Assembly (NCBI RefSeq): GCF_019443405.1
Contig: NZ_CP080376.1
Coordinates: 2,356,001-2,420,000, forward strand
Source of the DNA: Brevundimonas sp. PAMC22021
GTDB taxonomy: Bacteria; Pseudomonadota; Alphaproteobacteria; Caulobacterales; Caulobacteraceae
Reading direction: 5' to 3'
Length of the DNA stretch: 64,000 nucleotides
Each line of letters opens with the position of its first letter. Position 1 is the first letter of the stretch. The notes under the pieces were generated by a model, which saw only the letters and a list, made by a program, of their open reading frames with translations, did not search any database and was not told the DNA's origin. The translations under genes were made by a program, and so were the position numbers. Of the stretch, positions 17,977 through 25,549 are shown one piece after another.

Positions 17977-19064
17977 CAGGACAGACCGGAAGCGGGATTG
18001 GGCGCGGCGAAGGCGGAGAAGCCGTAGTGCTTCAGCCAGCGGGTGTCGGCCTCGAACATCGGCCGCAGGTCGGGGACGCCGTATTTCAGCATCGCCAGCC
18101 GGTCGACGCCCATGCCGAAGGCGAAGCCCTGCCATTCGTCGGGATCGAGCCCGCAGGCCTTGAGCACGTTCGGGTGCACCATCCCGCAGCCCAGAATCTC
18201 GAGCCAGTCGTCACCGGTGTTGAAGACAAGCTTGCCGCCCGAACGGTCGCAGCGGATGTCCATCTCGGCCGACGGCTCGGTGAAGGGGAAGTGGTGCGGG
18301 CGGAACCGCGCCTCCACGCCGTCCAGCTCGAAGAAGCGGGCGATAAAGGTCTGAAGCGTCGTCTTCAGGTGGCCCATGTGGACGTTGCGGTCGATCACCA
18401 GGCCTTCGATCTGGTGGAACATCGGCGTGTGGGTGGCGTCCGAATCCTTACGAAAGGTGCGGCCGGGCGCGATGATCCGGATCGGCGGCTGCTGGCTCAT
18501 CATGGTGCGCACCTGCACCGGGCTGGTGTGGGTGCGCAGCACGCGCCGCTCGCCGGTGGCCGGGTCGGGCTTCAGGAAAAAGGTGTCGTGCATTTCCCGC
18601 GCCGGATGTTTCGGCGGGAAGTTCAGGGCCGTGAAGTTGTGGAAGTCGTCTTCGATGTCGGGACCCTCGGCCACCGCAAAGCCCATCTCCGCGAAGATGG
18701 CGATCATCTCGTCCATCACCTGCATGGTCGGATGCACCGCGCCGCGGCGACGCGGACGCGCCGGCAAGGTCAGGTCGATGCGCTCGGACAGCAGCCGCGC
18801 ATCCAGCTCGGCGGCCTCCAGCTCGCTCTTGCGCGCCGCTATGGCCGAGGACACCCGGTCGCGCAGCCCGTTCAGCTGAGGCCCTCGCTCGCGCCGCTCG
18901 TCCGGGCTCATCGCCCCCATGCCCTTCAGCAGGCCGGAGATCGAGCCGCTCTTGCCAAGCGCGGCCACCCGCACCTCTTCCAGGGCGGCGGCGCTCTCGG
19001 CGGAGCCGATGGCGTTGATGAGATCGAGTTCGAGTTGGGCCAGGGCCGGATCAGGATGTGACAT
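17976..19064 (-). CDS. pheS: Phenylalanyl-tRNA synthetase alpha subunit
   Basis: A 362-residue catalytic subunit with an N-terminal coiled coil and class II motifs. Motif 2 is in [13 protein letters not shown], the Phe-binding region in [19 protein letters not shown], and motif 3 in [14 protein letters not shown]. It is the first gene of the pheS-pheT operon. I looked in the 184-base region upstream for a Phe-rich leader peptide and found none. Confidence 0.97.
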   Translation of the reverse strand: MSHPDPALAQLELDLINAIGSAESAAALEEVRVAALGKSGSISGLLKGMGAMSPDERRERGPQLNGLRDRVSSAIAARKSELEAAELDARLLSERIDLTLPARPRRRGAVHPTMQVMDEMIAIFAEMGFAVAEGPDIEDDFHNFTALNFPPKHPAREMHDTFFLKPDPATGERRVLRTHTSPVQVRTMMSQQPPIRIIAPGRTFRKDSDATHTPMFHQIEGLVIDRNVHMGHLKTTLQTFIARFFELDGVEARFRPHHFPFTEPSAEMDIRCDRSGGKLVFNTGDDWLEILGCGMVHPNVLKACGLDPDEWQGFAFGMGVDRLAMLKYGVPDLRPMFEADTRWLKHYGFSAFAAPNPASGLS

Positions 19065-19248
19065 CGCGCGGATCGTCTAGCGCCTCAGCCGCCGCTCGTC
19101 ACCCTTCGCACAAGGGGAGCGCCGCCAACTTGCACAGCCTACGGACAAAACTTCGAAAAGCGGCTGCAAAAGGTTCATTTACGGCAAAGCTGGCGTTAAA
19201 GATCAGGTCCTACAGCGGCCCTGTCACAGACCACCCAAGGGGACCGGA

Positions 19249-20859
19249 ATGCCGCTGATCGGGGACTATGTGGAGCGGATCGCGCCGATCTCGCCCGTCA
19301 CGCCCTGCGCCTCGGTTCTGGACCGGTTCACCGACGAGCCCAACACCATGGCCATCGCCGTCGTCGGTGACGACGGTCGCCCGCTGGGATTGATCGAGCG
19401 CAATGCCTTTACCCTGCGCATGGCGGCCGAGTTCGGTCGCGCCCTCTACGCTCGCCGTCCGGCCGAGAGCCTGATGGACCGGAACGCCCCTGTCGCCGAG
19501 GCCTCTCTGGGCGCCGAGGCCTTTTTCGAAACCTACGACCAGGCCGAACTGGGCGCGCTGCTGAGCGGCTTCATTGTGGTGTCCCAGGGGCTCTACGTCG
19601 GGGTCGGATCGGCGCTTCAGGTGATCCAGGCCGGCGCCGCTCTGCACCGCCAGCGGGCCGAGGCCATGGCGGCGCTGGCCCGCGACCTGTCCCTGGCTGA
19701 AGCGGAGGCCAGCGCCTCCAGCCGCGCCAAGTCCGAGTTCCTGGCGGTGATGAGCCACGAGATCCGCACGCCCCTGAACGGCGTCCTCGGCGTCGCCGCC
19801 CTGATGGAGCGCCAGCTTCAGCAGGCGGAGATGCGCCCCTATGTGCGCACCATTATCGATTCGGGCGAAAGCCTGCTGCGCCTCTTGACCGACGCCCTGG
19901 ACATGTCGCGCGCGTCCGCCGGCATGGTGGTGCTGGACGAGACGCCTACCGACCTGGAGCGGATCGCCGCCGACATCGACGCCCTGTGGCGGCCCCGGGC
20001 CGAAGAGTCTTCACTCGAGTTGCGGATCGAGACCCGCCTCGAGGCCGGCGCCTGGGCGCTGGTCGACGGCATGCGGCTGAAGCAGGTGCTGAACAATCTG
20101 ATCGGCAACGCCCTGAAGTTTACCGGCGCGGGCGGCGTCCACGTCACCCTGGCCACGCGGTTAAACGGCGACCGGATGACGCTGGACCTCATCGTCGACG
20201 ACAGCGGGCCGGGCGTGCCGCCGGAAGCCGCCGCCCGCATCTTTGAGCCGTTCAACACCGGCGAGGCCGGACGCGAAGGCGCCGGCGCCGGACTGGGACT
20301 GGCTATCTGTCGCCAGATCGCTGAGCAGATGGGCGGCGGTATACGCCTCGAAACCTCACCGCAAGACGGCGCACGCTTTCATGTCCAGGCCGCGCTGACG
20401 CCTTGCGCGGCGGCCGACGGCCCGACCCATGGCGCGGTGGCCGAGCCGACGCCGCATGAGACGCTGCACGTGCTGGTGGCGGACGACAACGCCACCAACC
20501 GCTTCGTCGCGGGCAAGCTGATGGAGATGTTCGGCTGCACCTTCGAACTGGCCGAGAACGGTCAGGAGGCGGTCGATGCCGTATCCGCCCGTCGATTCGA
20601 CCTGGTGCTGATGGACATCAAGATGCCGGTAATGGACGGCGTCCAGGCCACGCGAGCCATCCGCTCGCTTCCCGGCCCTGCGGCCGGCACACCGATCCTG
20701 GCCCTGACGGCCAACGCCGACGAACGGGACGAGGCGACCTATTTCGCCGCCGGCATGAACGGCGTGGCGCAAAAGCCGATCCAGCCCGACGCCCTGCTGA
20801 ACGCCATTCGCCTGACGCTCAGCGAGGCCTCGCAGGCCGTGGTGGCCCAGGCCGCCTGA
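19249..20859 (+). CDS. Hybrid sensor histidine kinase / response regulator
   Basis: A 536-residue soluble hybrid kinase. Residues 1-125 look CBS-like (VVGDDGRPLGLIERNAF, LMDRNAPVAEASLGAEAFF) rather than PAS. The HisKA H-box MSHEIRTPLNG is at about 167, the ATPase N-box NNLIGNALKF near 283, then DDSGPGVPPEAA, the F-box IFEPFNTG and GLGLAICRQIAEQMGGG. A C-terminal receiver follows (VADDN near 410, phospho-Asp in LMDIKMPVMDG at about 455, Lys in QKPI). There is no membrane helix. All catalytic residues are intact. No partner regulator is adjacent, so the pathway is unknown. Confidence 0.92.
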   Translation: MPLIGDYVERIAPISPVTPCASVLDRFTDEPNTMAIAVVGDDGRPLGLIERNAFTLRMAAEFGRALYARRPAESLMDRNAPVAEASLGAEAFFETYDQAELGALLSGFIVVSQGLYVGVGSALQVIQAGAALHRQRAEAMAALARDLSLAEAEASASSRAKSEFLAVMSHEIRTPLNGVLGVAALMERQLQQAEMRPYVRTIIDSGESLLRLLTDALDMSRASAGMVVLDETPTDLERIAADIDALWRPRAEESSLELRIETRLEAGAWALVDGMRLKQVLNNLIGNALKFTGAGGVHVTLATRLNGDRMTLDLIVDDSGPGVPPEAAARIFEPFNTGEAGREGAGAGLGLAICRQIAEQMGGGIRLETSPQDGARFHVQAALTPCAAADGPTHGAVAEPTPHETLHVLVADDNATNRFVAGKLMEMFGCTFELAENGQEAVDAVSARRFDLVLMDIKMPVMDGVQATRAIRSLPGPAAGTPILALTANADERDEATYFAAGMNGVAQKPIQPDALLNAIRLTLSEASQAVVAQAA

Positions 20860-20873
20860 GACCGGACAAGCCA

Positions 20874-20903
20874 ACGCCCGCCCCGGCGAACCGGGACGGG
20901 CGT
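20874..20903. terminator. Bidirectional terminator between the kinase gene and rplT
   Basis: ACGCCCG and CCCGG pair with CCGGG and CGGGCGT around a 4-base loop with one mismatch. The hairpin sits between two convergent stop codons. Confidence 0.75.
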
Positions 20904-20931
20904 ATGATCGATCAGGCGTGCAGACCGGCGC

Positions 20932-21285
20932 TTAGGCCAGGGCGGCGCGAACCTTGTCAGCCACGGCCTTGAAGCCCGTTGTGTCGGCGGCGATCGAGGC
21001 CAGCACCTTGCGGTCCAGTTCGATGCCGGCCTTGTTCAGGCCGTTGATGAACTGGCTGTAGGTGAAGCCTTCCAGACGCGCGGCGGCGTTGATGCGCTGG
21101 ATCCACAGGGCGCGGAAGTTGCGCTTCTTGGTGCGGCGGTCGCGGTACGCATACTGACCGGCGCGATCGACGGCGGCCTTGGCCGTGCGGATCGTGTTCT
21201 TGCGGCGACCGGAGAAGCCCTTGGCCTGCTCCAGAACCTTTTTGTGCTTGGCGTGGGACGTTACGCCCCGTTTCACGCGAGCCAT
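20932..21285 (-). CDS. rplT: 50S ribosomal protein L20
   Basis: A 117-residue L20 with the family start [35 protein letters not shown] and [11 protein letters not shown]. It binds 23S rRNA early in large-subunit assembly. AAGGA lies about 10 bases before the ATG. It is the last gene of the infC-rpmI-rplT cluster. L20 represses this operon in E. coli; whether it does so here is not visible. Confidence 0.98.
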   Translation of the reverse strand: MARVKRGVTSHAKHKKVLEQAKGFSGRRKNTIRTAKAAVDRAGQYAYRDRRTKKRNFRALWIQRINAAARLEGFTYSQFINGLNKAGIELDRKVLASIAADTTGFKAVADKVRAALA

Positions 21286-21335
21286 GATCTAGTCCTTCAA
21301 ATTCTGTGCGATGAGATCCGTCCGATGCGCGCCGA

Positions 21336-21533
21336 TCAGGCGTACGGCATGTAGGACTTGATCTTGCGGGCGTCGGCGTCGGCCATGACCGAGGTGCCGC
21401 GGTTCTGGCGGATGTATTTGGAGTTGTGGCTGATCAAGCGGTGACGCTTGCCCGCAACCCCGGCCTTCACCTTGCCGCTCGCCGTGAATTTGAAGCGCTT
21501 CTTGGCGCCCGACTTCGTCTTCAGTTTCGGCAT
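21336..21533 (-). CDS. rpmI: 50S ribosomal protein L35
   Basis: A 65-residue L35 with [20 protein letters not shown] and the histidine-bearing [23 protein letters not shown] lies 6 to 7 bases before the ATG. It is followed by rplT after 50 bases and preceded by infC across a 208-base spacer that holds a strong hairpin. Confidence 0.98.
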   Translation of the reverse strand: MPKLKTKSGAKKRFKFTASGKVKAGVAGKRHRLISHNSKYIRQNRGTSVMADADARKIKSYMPYA

Positions 21534-21692
21534 TTCAGTCTCCTAGTTGGAGGGCCTATCGTCCTTCGGACTGCTTGAGCCCGCCGGAGTGATGAACCTT
21601 CCAGAGTTTAAGAGCCGCCCAGGCATGCCTGTTCGCCCGACGGCTCGGTACGCGAAGGCGCGGCTTCTACGCCAAGCACGGCCTCAACGCAA

Positions 21693-21720
21693 GACGCCCC
21701 GGCCTTTCGACCGGGGCGTC
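21693..21720 (-). terminator. Hairpin between infC and rpmI (terminator or attenuator)
   Basis: A perfect 10-bp stem, GACGCCCCGG with CCGGGGCGTC, with an 8-base loop lies 21 bases after the infC stop codon. On the minus strand it is followed by TTGCGTT, a weak T stretch. It could end part of the infC transcript or help set rpmI-rplT levels. Confidence 0.65.
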
Positions 21721-21741
21721 GTGTTCGCTACGGCTGAAGCC

Positions 21742-22275
21742 TCAGCGCGGCGCCAGGATCATGATCATCTGGCGGCCTTCCATCTTGGGCGAGAACTCGA
21801 CCTTGGCGACCTCGTCGAAGTCGGTCTGGACCTTGTTCAGCAGCTTCATGCCGAGCTCCGGGTGCGCCATTTCGCGGCCGCGGAAACGCAGGGTCACCTT
21901 GACCTTGTCCCCTTCCTCGAAGAAGCGGTGCATGGCCTTGGTCTTCACCTCGTAGTCGTGGGTGTCGATGTTCGGCCGCAGCTTGATTTCCTTCAGCTCG
22001 ACGACCTTCTGGCGCTTGCGCTGCTCGGCCTTCTTTTTCTGCTCCTGGAAACGGAACTTGCCGTAATCGAGGATCTTGGCCACCGGCGGATCGGCCGTGG
22101 CGACGATCTCGACCAGGTCCAGCCCGGCTTCCTCGGCGGCTTCAAGCGCGGCGGAGGTCGGCATCACGCCCTGCTTTTCACCGTTCTGGTCGATGAGCAG
22201 CACGCGCGGCGAGCGGATTTCCTGGTTCATACGCGGCCCGTCCTTTACGGGCGGCGCTTGCATGGGACGGCGAAT
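21742..22275 (-). CDS. infC: Translation initiation factor IF-3
   Basis: A 177-residue IF-3 that keeps 30S and 50S subunits apart and checks the start codon. [19 protein letters not shown] and [20 protein letters not shown] mark the family. I place the start at an ATT codon (22275), which gives [15 protein letters not shown], the conserved alphaproteobacterial N-terminus; AAGGA lies 10 bases upstream. An AUU start is the known autoregulatory start of infC in enterobacteria. In-frame ATGs at 22263 and 22230 lack a well-placed ribosome binding site or cut into the conserved region. It is the first gene of infC-rpmI-rplT. Confidence 0.93.
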   Translation of the reverse strand: MRRPMQAPPVKDGPRMNQEIRSPRVLLIDQNGEKQGVMPTSAALEAAEEAGLDLVEIVATADPPVAKILDYGKFRFQEQKKKAEQRKRQKVVELKEIKLRPNIDTHDYEVKTKAMHRFFEEGDKVKVTLRFRGREMAHPELGMKLLNKVQTDFDEVAKVEFSPKMEGRQMIMILAPR

Positions 22276-22404
22276 GGGCGTCGTTTCCTTATGTGATCGG
22301 AGAAGGCGTGTTCTGACGAGACGGAGCGCGCGACGGATCGCCACGTTCCTCCCGATGGGCCAATATGGCCGTGAAAGCCCCGTTTTTCAAGCCGAGCCGC
22401 CGTG

Positions 22405-23139
22405 ATGATCCAGACCCTGACTCGTCCCGACGGCGAGACCCTGGCCTTTCGCTCCGTTCAGGGGGCCGGGCCGACCGTGGTGTGGATCGGCGGCTTCCGC
22501 TCGGACATGGAGGGGACAAAGGCGCTGGCGCTGGACCAGGCCGCACGAGAGCGGGGCTGGAACTTCGTCCGCTATGATCATTTCGCCCACGGCGCCTCTT
22601 CCGGCGACTGGAGGCAGGCGACCATCGGCCGCTGGCGCGAGGACGCGATCGCCCTGACCGACGGGCTCGAAGGCCCGGTGATCCCGGTCGGCTCCTCCAT
22701 GGGCGGCTGGGTGGCGCTGCTGCTGACCCTGGCGAGGCCTGAACGGATGCAGGGCCTGGTGCTGGTCAATCCCGCACAGGATTTCACCGAGCGGCTGATG
22801 TGGCCCGGCCTGGCCGACCACGAGCGGCAGGCCATCCTGAGCGACGGCGAGACCACGGTGGTCGAGGAGGGTCTCGGCGCCTACGTCCTGACGCGCGCCA
22901 TGTTCGAAGAGGCGAAAGCCTGGATGCTGCTGGACCACGTTATCGACATCGCCGCCCCGATCCATATCCTTCAGGGCCGCGCCGACGACGTCGTGCCCTG
23001 GCGTCATCAGGTCGAGCTGATCGAACGCCTGCGCGGCGGCGACGTGCGGCTCGATCTGATCGAGGGCGGCGATCACCGCCTCTCCACCCCCGCCGATCTC
23101 GACCAGCTGATCGCGGCGGTGGAGGCGATGCGGAGCTAA
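22405..23139 (+). CDS. Alpha/beta hydrolase, ABHD10-like
   Basis: A 244-residue serine hydrolase. The oxyanion region is IGGFRSDMEGTKA, the nucleophile elbow GSSMGGW (Ser about 96), the acid GRADDVVPW and the histidine GGDHRLS. This set resembles the ABHD10 family, whose mammalian member acts as a mitochondrial thioesterase/esterase; the bacterial substrate is unknown. No signal peptide is seen, so it is cytoplasmic. Its last 4 bases overlap the end of convergent aguB. Confidence 0.87.
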   Translation: MIQTLTRPDGETLAFRSVQGAGPTVVWIGGFRSDMEGTKALALDQAARERGWNFVRYDHFAHGASSGDWRQATIGRWREDAIALTDGLEGPVIPVGSSMGGWVALLLTLARPERMQGLVLVNPAQDFTERLMWPGLADHERQAILSDGETTVVEEGLGAYVLTRAMFEEAKAWMLLDHVIDIAAPIHILQGRADDVVPWRHQVELIERLRGGDVRLDLIEGGDHRLSTPADLDQLIAAVEAMRS

Positions 23140-24032
23140 CGCGGCCCCAGCAGCGATCCGTAAAGGTCGGTCCGCCGATCGCGGAAGAAGCCCCACGCCG
23201 CCCGGTGCCGATCCAGGTAGTCGAGGTCGAACTGGTGCACGACCACGCCCTCCTCGTCCCGCCCGAGGCTCTCGACCAGATCGCCGCGATGGTCGGTGAT
23301 AAAGGACGAACCGTAGAAGACCTGCCCGGCCTCCGTGACCTGCTCATGGCCGATGCGATTAGCGCCGACCACCGGCACGACGTTGGACACCGCATGGCCC
23401 TGCATCGCGCGCCGCCAGGGCTCGGCCGTGTCCAGCTCCTTGTCGTGCGGCTCCGAGCCGATGGCGGTGGGATACATCAGCACCTCGGCGCCCTGCAGCA
23501 TCATCGCCCGCGCCGTTTCCGGGTACCACTGGTCCCAGCAGATGCCGACGCCCACGCGCCCGAAGCGGGTGTTCCAGACCTTGAACCCGGTGTCGCCCGG
23601 CCGGAAGTAGTATTTCTCTTGGTATCCCGGCCCGTCCGGAATGTGGCTCTTGCGATAAACGCCCAGCGCTTCGCCATCCGCGTCCAGCATCACGAGAGAG
23701 TTGTAGTACTGCGGCCCGTCGCGCTCGAAGATCGACACCGGAATGGCCACGCCCAGCTCCCGCGCCACCGGCGACAGCGCGGTGACGCACGGATGCTCTC
23801 GCCAGGCATAGGCCTCTGCGAACCATCGCTCCTCCTGCGAGACGCAGAAGTACGGCCCCTGGAACAGCTCGGACGGCAGGATCACCTGCGCGCCCCGATC
23901 CGCCGCCTGGCGCACGAAGTCGATGGTTTTGGCGATATTCGCCTGCATGTCCTCGCCGTACGAGGTCTGGATCGCGGCGACGGAGATTGATCGAGTGGCG
24001 GGCGGCGAGTGGCGAGTGGCGAGTGAAGTCAT
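23136..24032 (-). CDS. aguB: N-carbamoylputrescine amidase
   Basis: A 298-residue nitrilase-superfamily enzyme that hydrolyses N-carbamoylputrescine to putrescine, CO2 and ammonia. The catalytic Glu is in PSELFQGPYF, Lys in YRKSHIPDGPGYQEKYYF and Cys in GVGICWDQWYPE; these segments are specific to AguB. The first 13 residues (MTSLATRHSPPAT) are unlike the family and are encoded by a GGCGAGT-type repeat that forms one arm of an inverted repeat. The usual N-terminus would begin near ISVAAIQTS. The ATG overlaps the stop of the upstream four-helix-bundle gene (ATGA). That gene separates aguB from aguA, its pathway partner. Confidence 0.93.
   Translation of the reverse strand: MTSLATRHSPPATRSISVAAIQTSYGEDMQANIAKTIDFVRQAADRGAQVILPSELFQGPYFCVSQEERWFAEAYAWREHPCVTALSPVARELGVAIPVSIFERDGPQYYNSLVMLDADGEALGVYRKSHIPDGPGYQEKYYFRPGDTGFKVWNTRFGRVGVGICWDQWYPETARAMMLQGAEVLMYPTAIGSEPHDKELDTAEPWRRAMQGHAVSNVVPVVGANRIGHEQVTEAGQVFYGSSFITDHRGDLVESLGRDEEGVVVHQFDLDYLDRHRAAWGFFRDRRTDLYGSLLGPR
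24007..24026. repeat. Left arm of inverted repeat around the four-helix-bundle gene
   Basis: GAGTGGCGAGTGGCGAGTGA. It matches the reverse complement of 24403-24422 at 19 of 20 positions. It lies just past the stop codon of the small gene and inside the first codons of aguB. Confidence 0.8.
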
Positions 24033-24424
24033 TGTTGACGCTCCTCCAGCTTGGTGATCAGGCCGGCCAACATCCGGCTGATTTCATCGGCTCCGTCGAG
24101 CAGCGCGTTCGATGCGCCCTCTTCCAGATAGCCAAGGCGTCCCCCCAGGATGAGCTGGGTCTCAGCCTCAGCCAAGGAGCCGCGCGAGATCGCGAGAAAG
24201 CTCAGGAACTCGGCCGTGCTTCGCCGCGCGCAACCCTCTGCGATGTTTGAGGGTACAGACAGGGCGGCGCGACGCAGTTGACTGGTCAGGCCGAACTTTT
24301 CGTCTGATGGCCAAGGGCGCGTTGCTGCATACACCGCCTCGACCCAGATCATAGCTCTTTGCCATACAAGCAGGTCACGATAGCTCCTGACCTCGCCACC
24401 CGTCACTCGCCTCTCGCCACTCAT
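24029..24424 (-). CDS. Four-helix-bundle protein (23S rRNA intervening sequence protein family)
   Basis: A 131-residue protein of the S23/IVP four-helix-bundle family, named for proteins encoded in intervening sequences of 23S rRNA genes. Family segments are SYRDLLVWQRAMIWVEAVY near the start, FGLTSQLRRAALSVPSNIAE and STAEFLSFLAISRGSLAEAET. The function is unknown; a nucleic-acid or RNA-related role is suspected, and homologues assist diversity-generating retroelements (Avd). Here it sits between aguA and aguB with ATGA overlaps at both ends and a 20-base inverted repeat at its boundaries. Its first 12 residues are repeat-encoded. This looks like an insertion into an existing operon. Confidence 0.88.
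   Translation of the reverse strand: MSGERRVTGGEVRSYRDLLVWQRAMIWVEAVYAATRPWPSDEKFGLTSQLRRAALSVPSNIAEGCARRSTAEFLSFLAISRGSLAEAETQLILGGRLGYLEEGASNALLDGADEISRMLAGLITKLEERQQ
24403..24422. repeat. Right arm of inverted repeat around the four-helix-bundle gene
   Basis: TCACTCGCCTCTCGCCACTC, the inverted partner of 24007-24026 with one mismatch. It covers the first codons of the four-helix-bundle gene next to the aguA stop codon. Further GGCGAG-type units extend to about 24390. Confidence 0.8.
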
Positions 24425-25422
24425 TCAGGCTCCTGCTGGGAGATGCAGTGAAAGGATCCGCCGCCGGACAGGATGGCCAGCGACGGCAGCGGGATGATCT
24501 CGCGATCGGGAAAGGCGGTCTTCAACGCCTGGCACGCCAGATCCGCCGCTCGGTCGTCGCCATAGGTCGGCACGATCACCGCGCCGTTGGCGACGAGGAA
24601 GTTCATGTGACTGGCCGGGATGACCTCGCCGTCATCCTCGATCCGGCCGGGCGACGGGACCCGCAGCACCTGGATCGCGCGCCCGTCCGCATCGGTCATG
24701 CCCGCCAGGTCGCGCGCGACGGTGTCGTAAACTTCGGCGTTCGGGTCGTCTTCGCCCCAGGCGATCGGGCAGGCGACCACGCCCGGCCCCACGAAGCGCG
24801 CCAGATTGTCGACGTGCCCGTCCGTGTGGTCGTTCAACAGGCCGTCGCCCAGCCACAACACCTTGCGCGCGCCCAGCGCCTCGGCAAGCGCCGCCTCGGC
24901 CTTTGTCTCGGTCCAGTCGCCATTGCGGTTGGGGTTCAACAGGCACTGCCGCGTGGTCAGCACCGTCCCCACCCCGTCATGATCCAGCGCCCCGCCCTCG
25001 AGCACGAAGGCATAACGATCCAGAGCCACGCCCGCCGCCTGCCCGATCTGCTCGGCCACCGCGTCGTCGTGAGGCAGGTCGTACTTGCCGCCCCAGCCGT
25101 TGAAGCGGAAGGCCGCCGCGCGCACCGAACCCGCGCCGAAGATCGGCCCGGTGTCTCTCAGCCAGATGTCCCCGAACCGTCCGCCCACGACCTCCACGCC
25201 TTCGACGCCGGCGAAGCGCGTCCGCGCCTCTTCAAGCGCCTCTTCGTTTCCGACCATCAGCCGCACCGCCTCGCGGCCTGGCCCCGCCAGCGCGCGCACC
25301 AGCGCCTCCACCTCGGCCTGCGCGGGCAGGAGGTTGTCTTCCCAAAGCTCTGCATGCGACGGCCAGCCGACCCACATCGCCCGATGCGGCGACCACTCGG
25401 CGGGGATGGGCTTGTCGGTCAC
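24421..25422 (-). CDS. aguA: Agmatine deiminase
   Basis: A 333-residue guanidino-group-modifying enzyme that converts agmatine to N-carbamoylputrescine and ammonia. FGDIWLRDTGPIF, FNGWGGKYDLPHDD, the catalytic histidine region NDHTDGHVDNLARF and the catalytic Cys in GGGSFHCISQQEPE are intact. I chose the GTG at 25422 (VTDKPIPAEWSPH) because TGGAGG lies 6 bases upstream. A longer form from a TTG at 25491 has weaker support. It would share an operon with aguB, giving the two-step agmatine-to-putrescine route. Confidence 0.93.
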   Translation of the reverse strand: MTDKPIPAEWSPHRAMWVGWPSHAELWEDNLLPAQAEVEALVRALAGPGREAVRLMVGNEEALEEARTRFAGVEGVEVVGGRFGDIWLRDTGPIFGAGSVRAAAFRFNGWGGKYDLPHDDAVAEQIGQAAGVALDRYAFVLEGGALDHDGVGTVLTTRQCLLNPNRNGDWTETKAEAALAEALGARKVLWLGDGLLNDHTDGHVDNLARFVGPGVVACPIAWGEDDPNAEVYDTVARDLAGMTDADGRAIQVLRVPSPGRIEDDGEVIPASHMNFLVANGAVIVPTYGDDRAADLACQALKTAFPDREIIPLPSLAILSGGGSFHCISQQEPE

Positions 25423-25496
25423 GGGCGGCCTCCAGGGATCAAGCAACGGCCGCGCCATATGGCGTCCGCGCTCCCCCACTTCAACAGGCAAGAAAA

Positions 25497-25522
25497 AGGG
25501 CGGCCCGCGAACGGACCGCCCT
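25497..25522 (-). terminator. Rho-independent terminator of the TonB receptor gene
   Basis: On the minus strand AGGGCGG...CCGCCCT form a 7-bp stem, extended by CCG/CGG after one mismatch, and are followed at once by TTTTTC. It lies 28 bases after the receptor stop codon. Confidence 0.85.
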
Positions 25523-25549
25523 CCTCAGCTTTGACGCTTTCGCTGTCGC

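Noticed and set aside
19065..19200. Possible Phe leader peptide (pheL-type attenuator) before pheS.
   Set aside because: The only short frame on the minus strand has a single Phe codon and there is no terminator and antiterminator pair.
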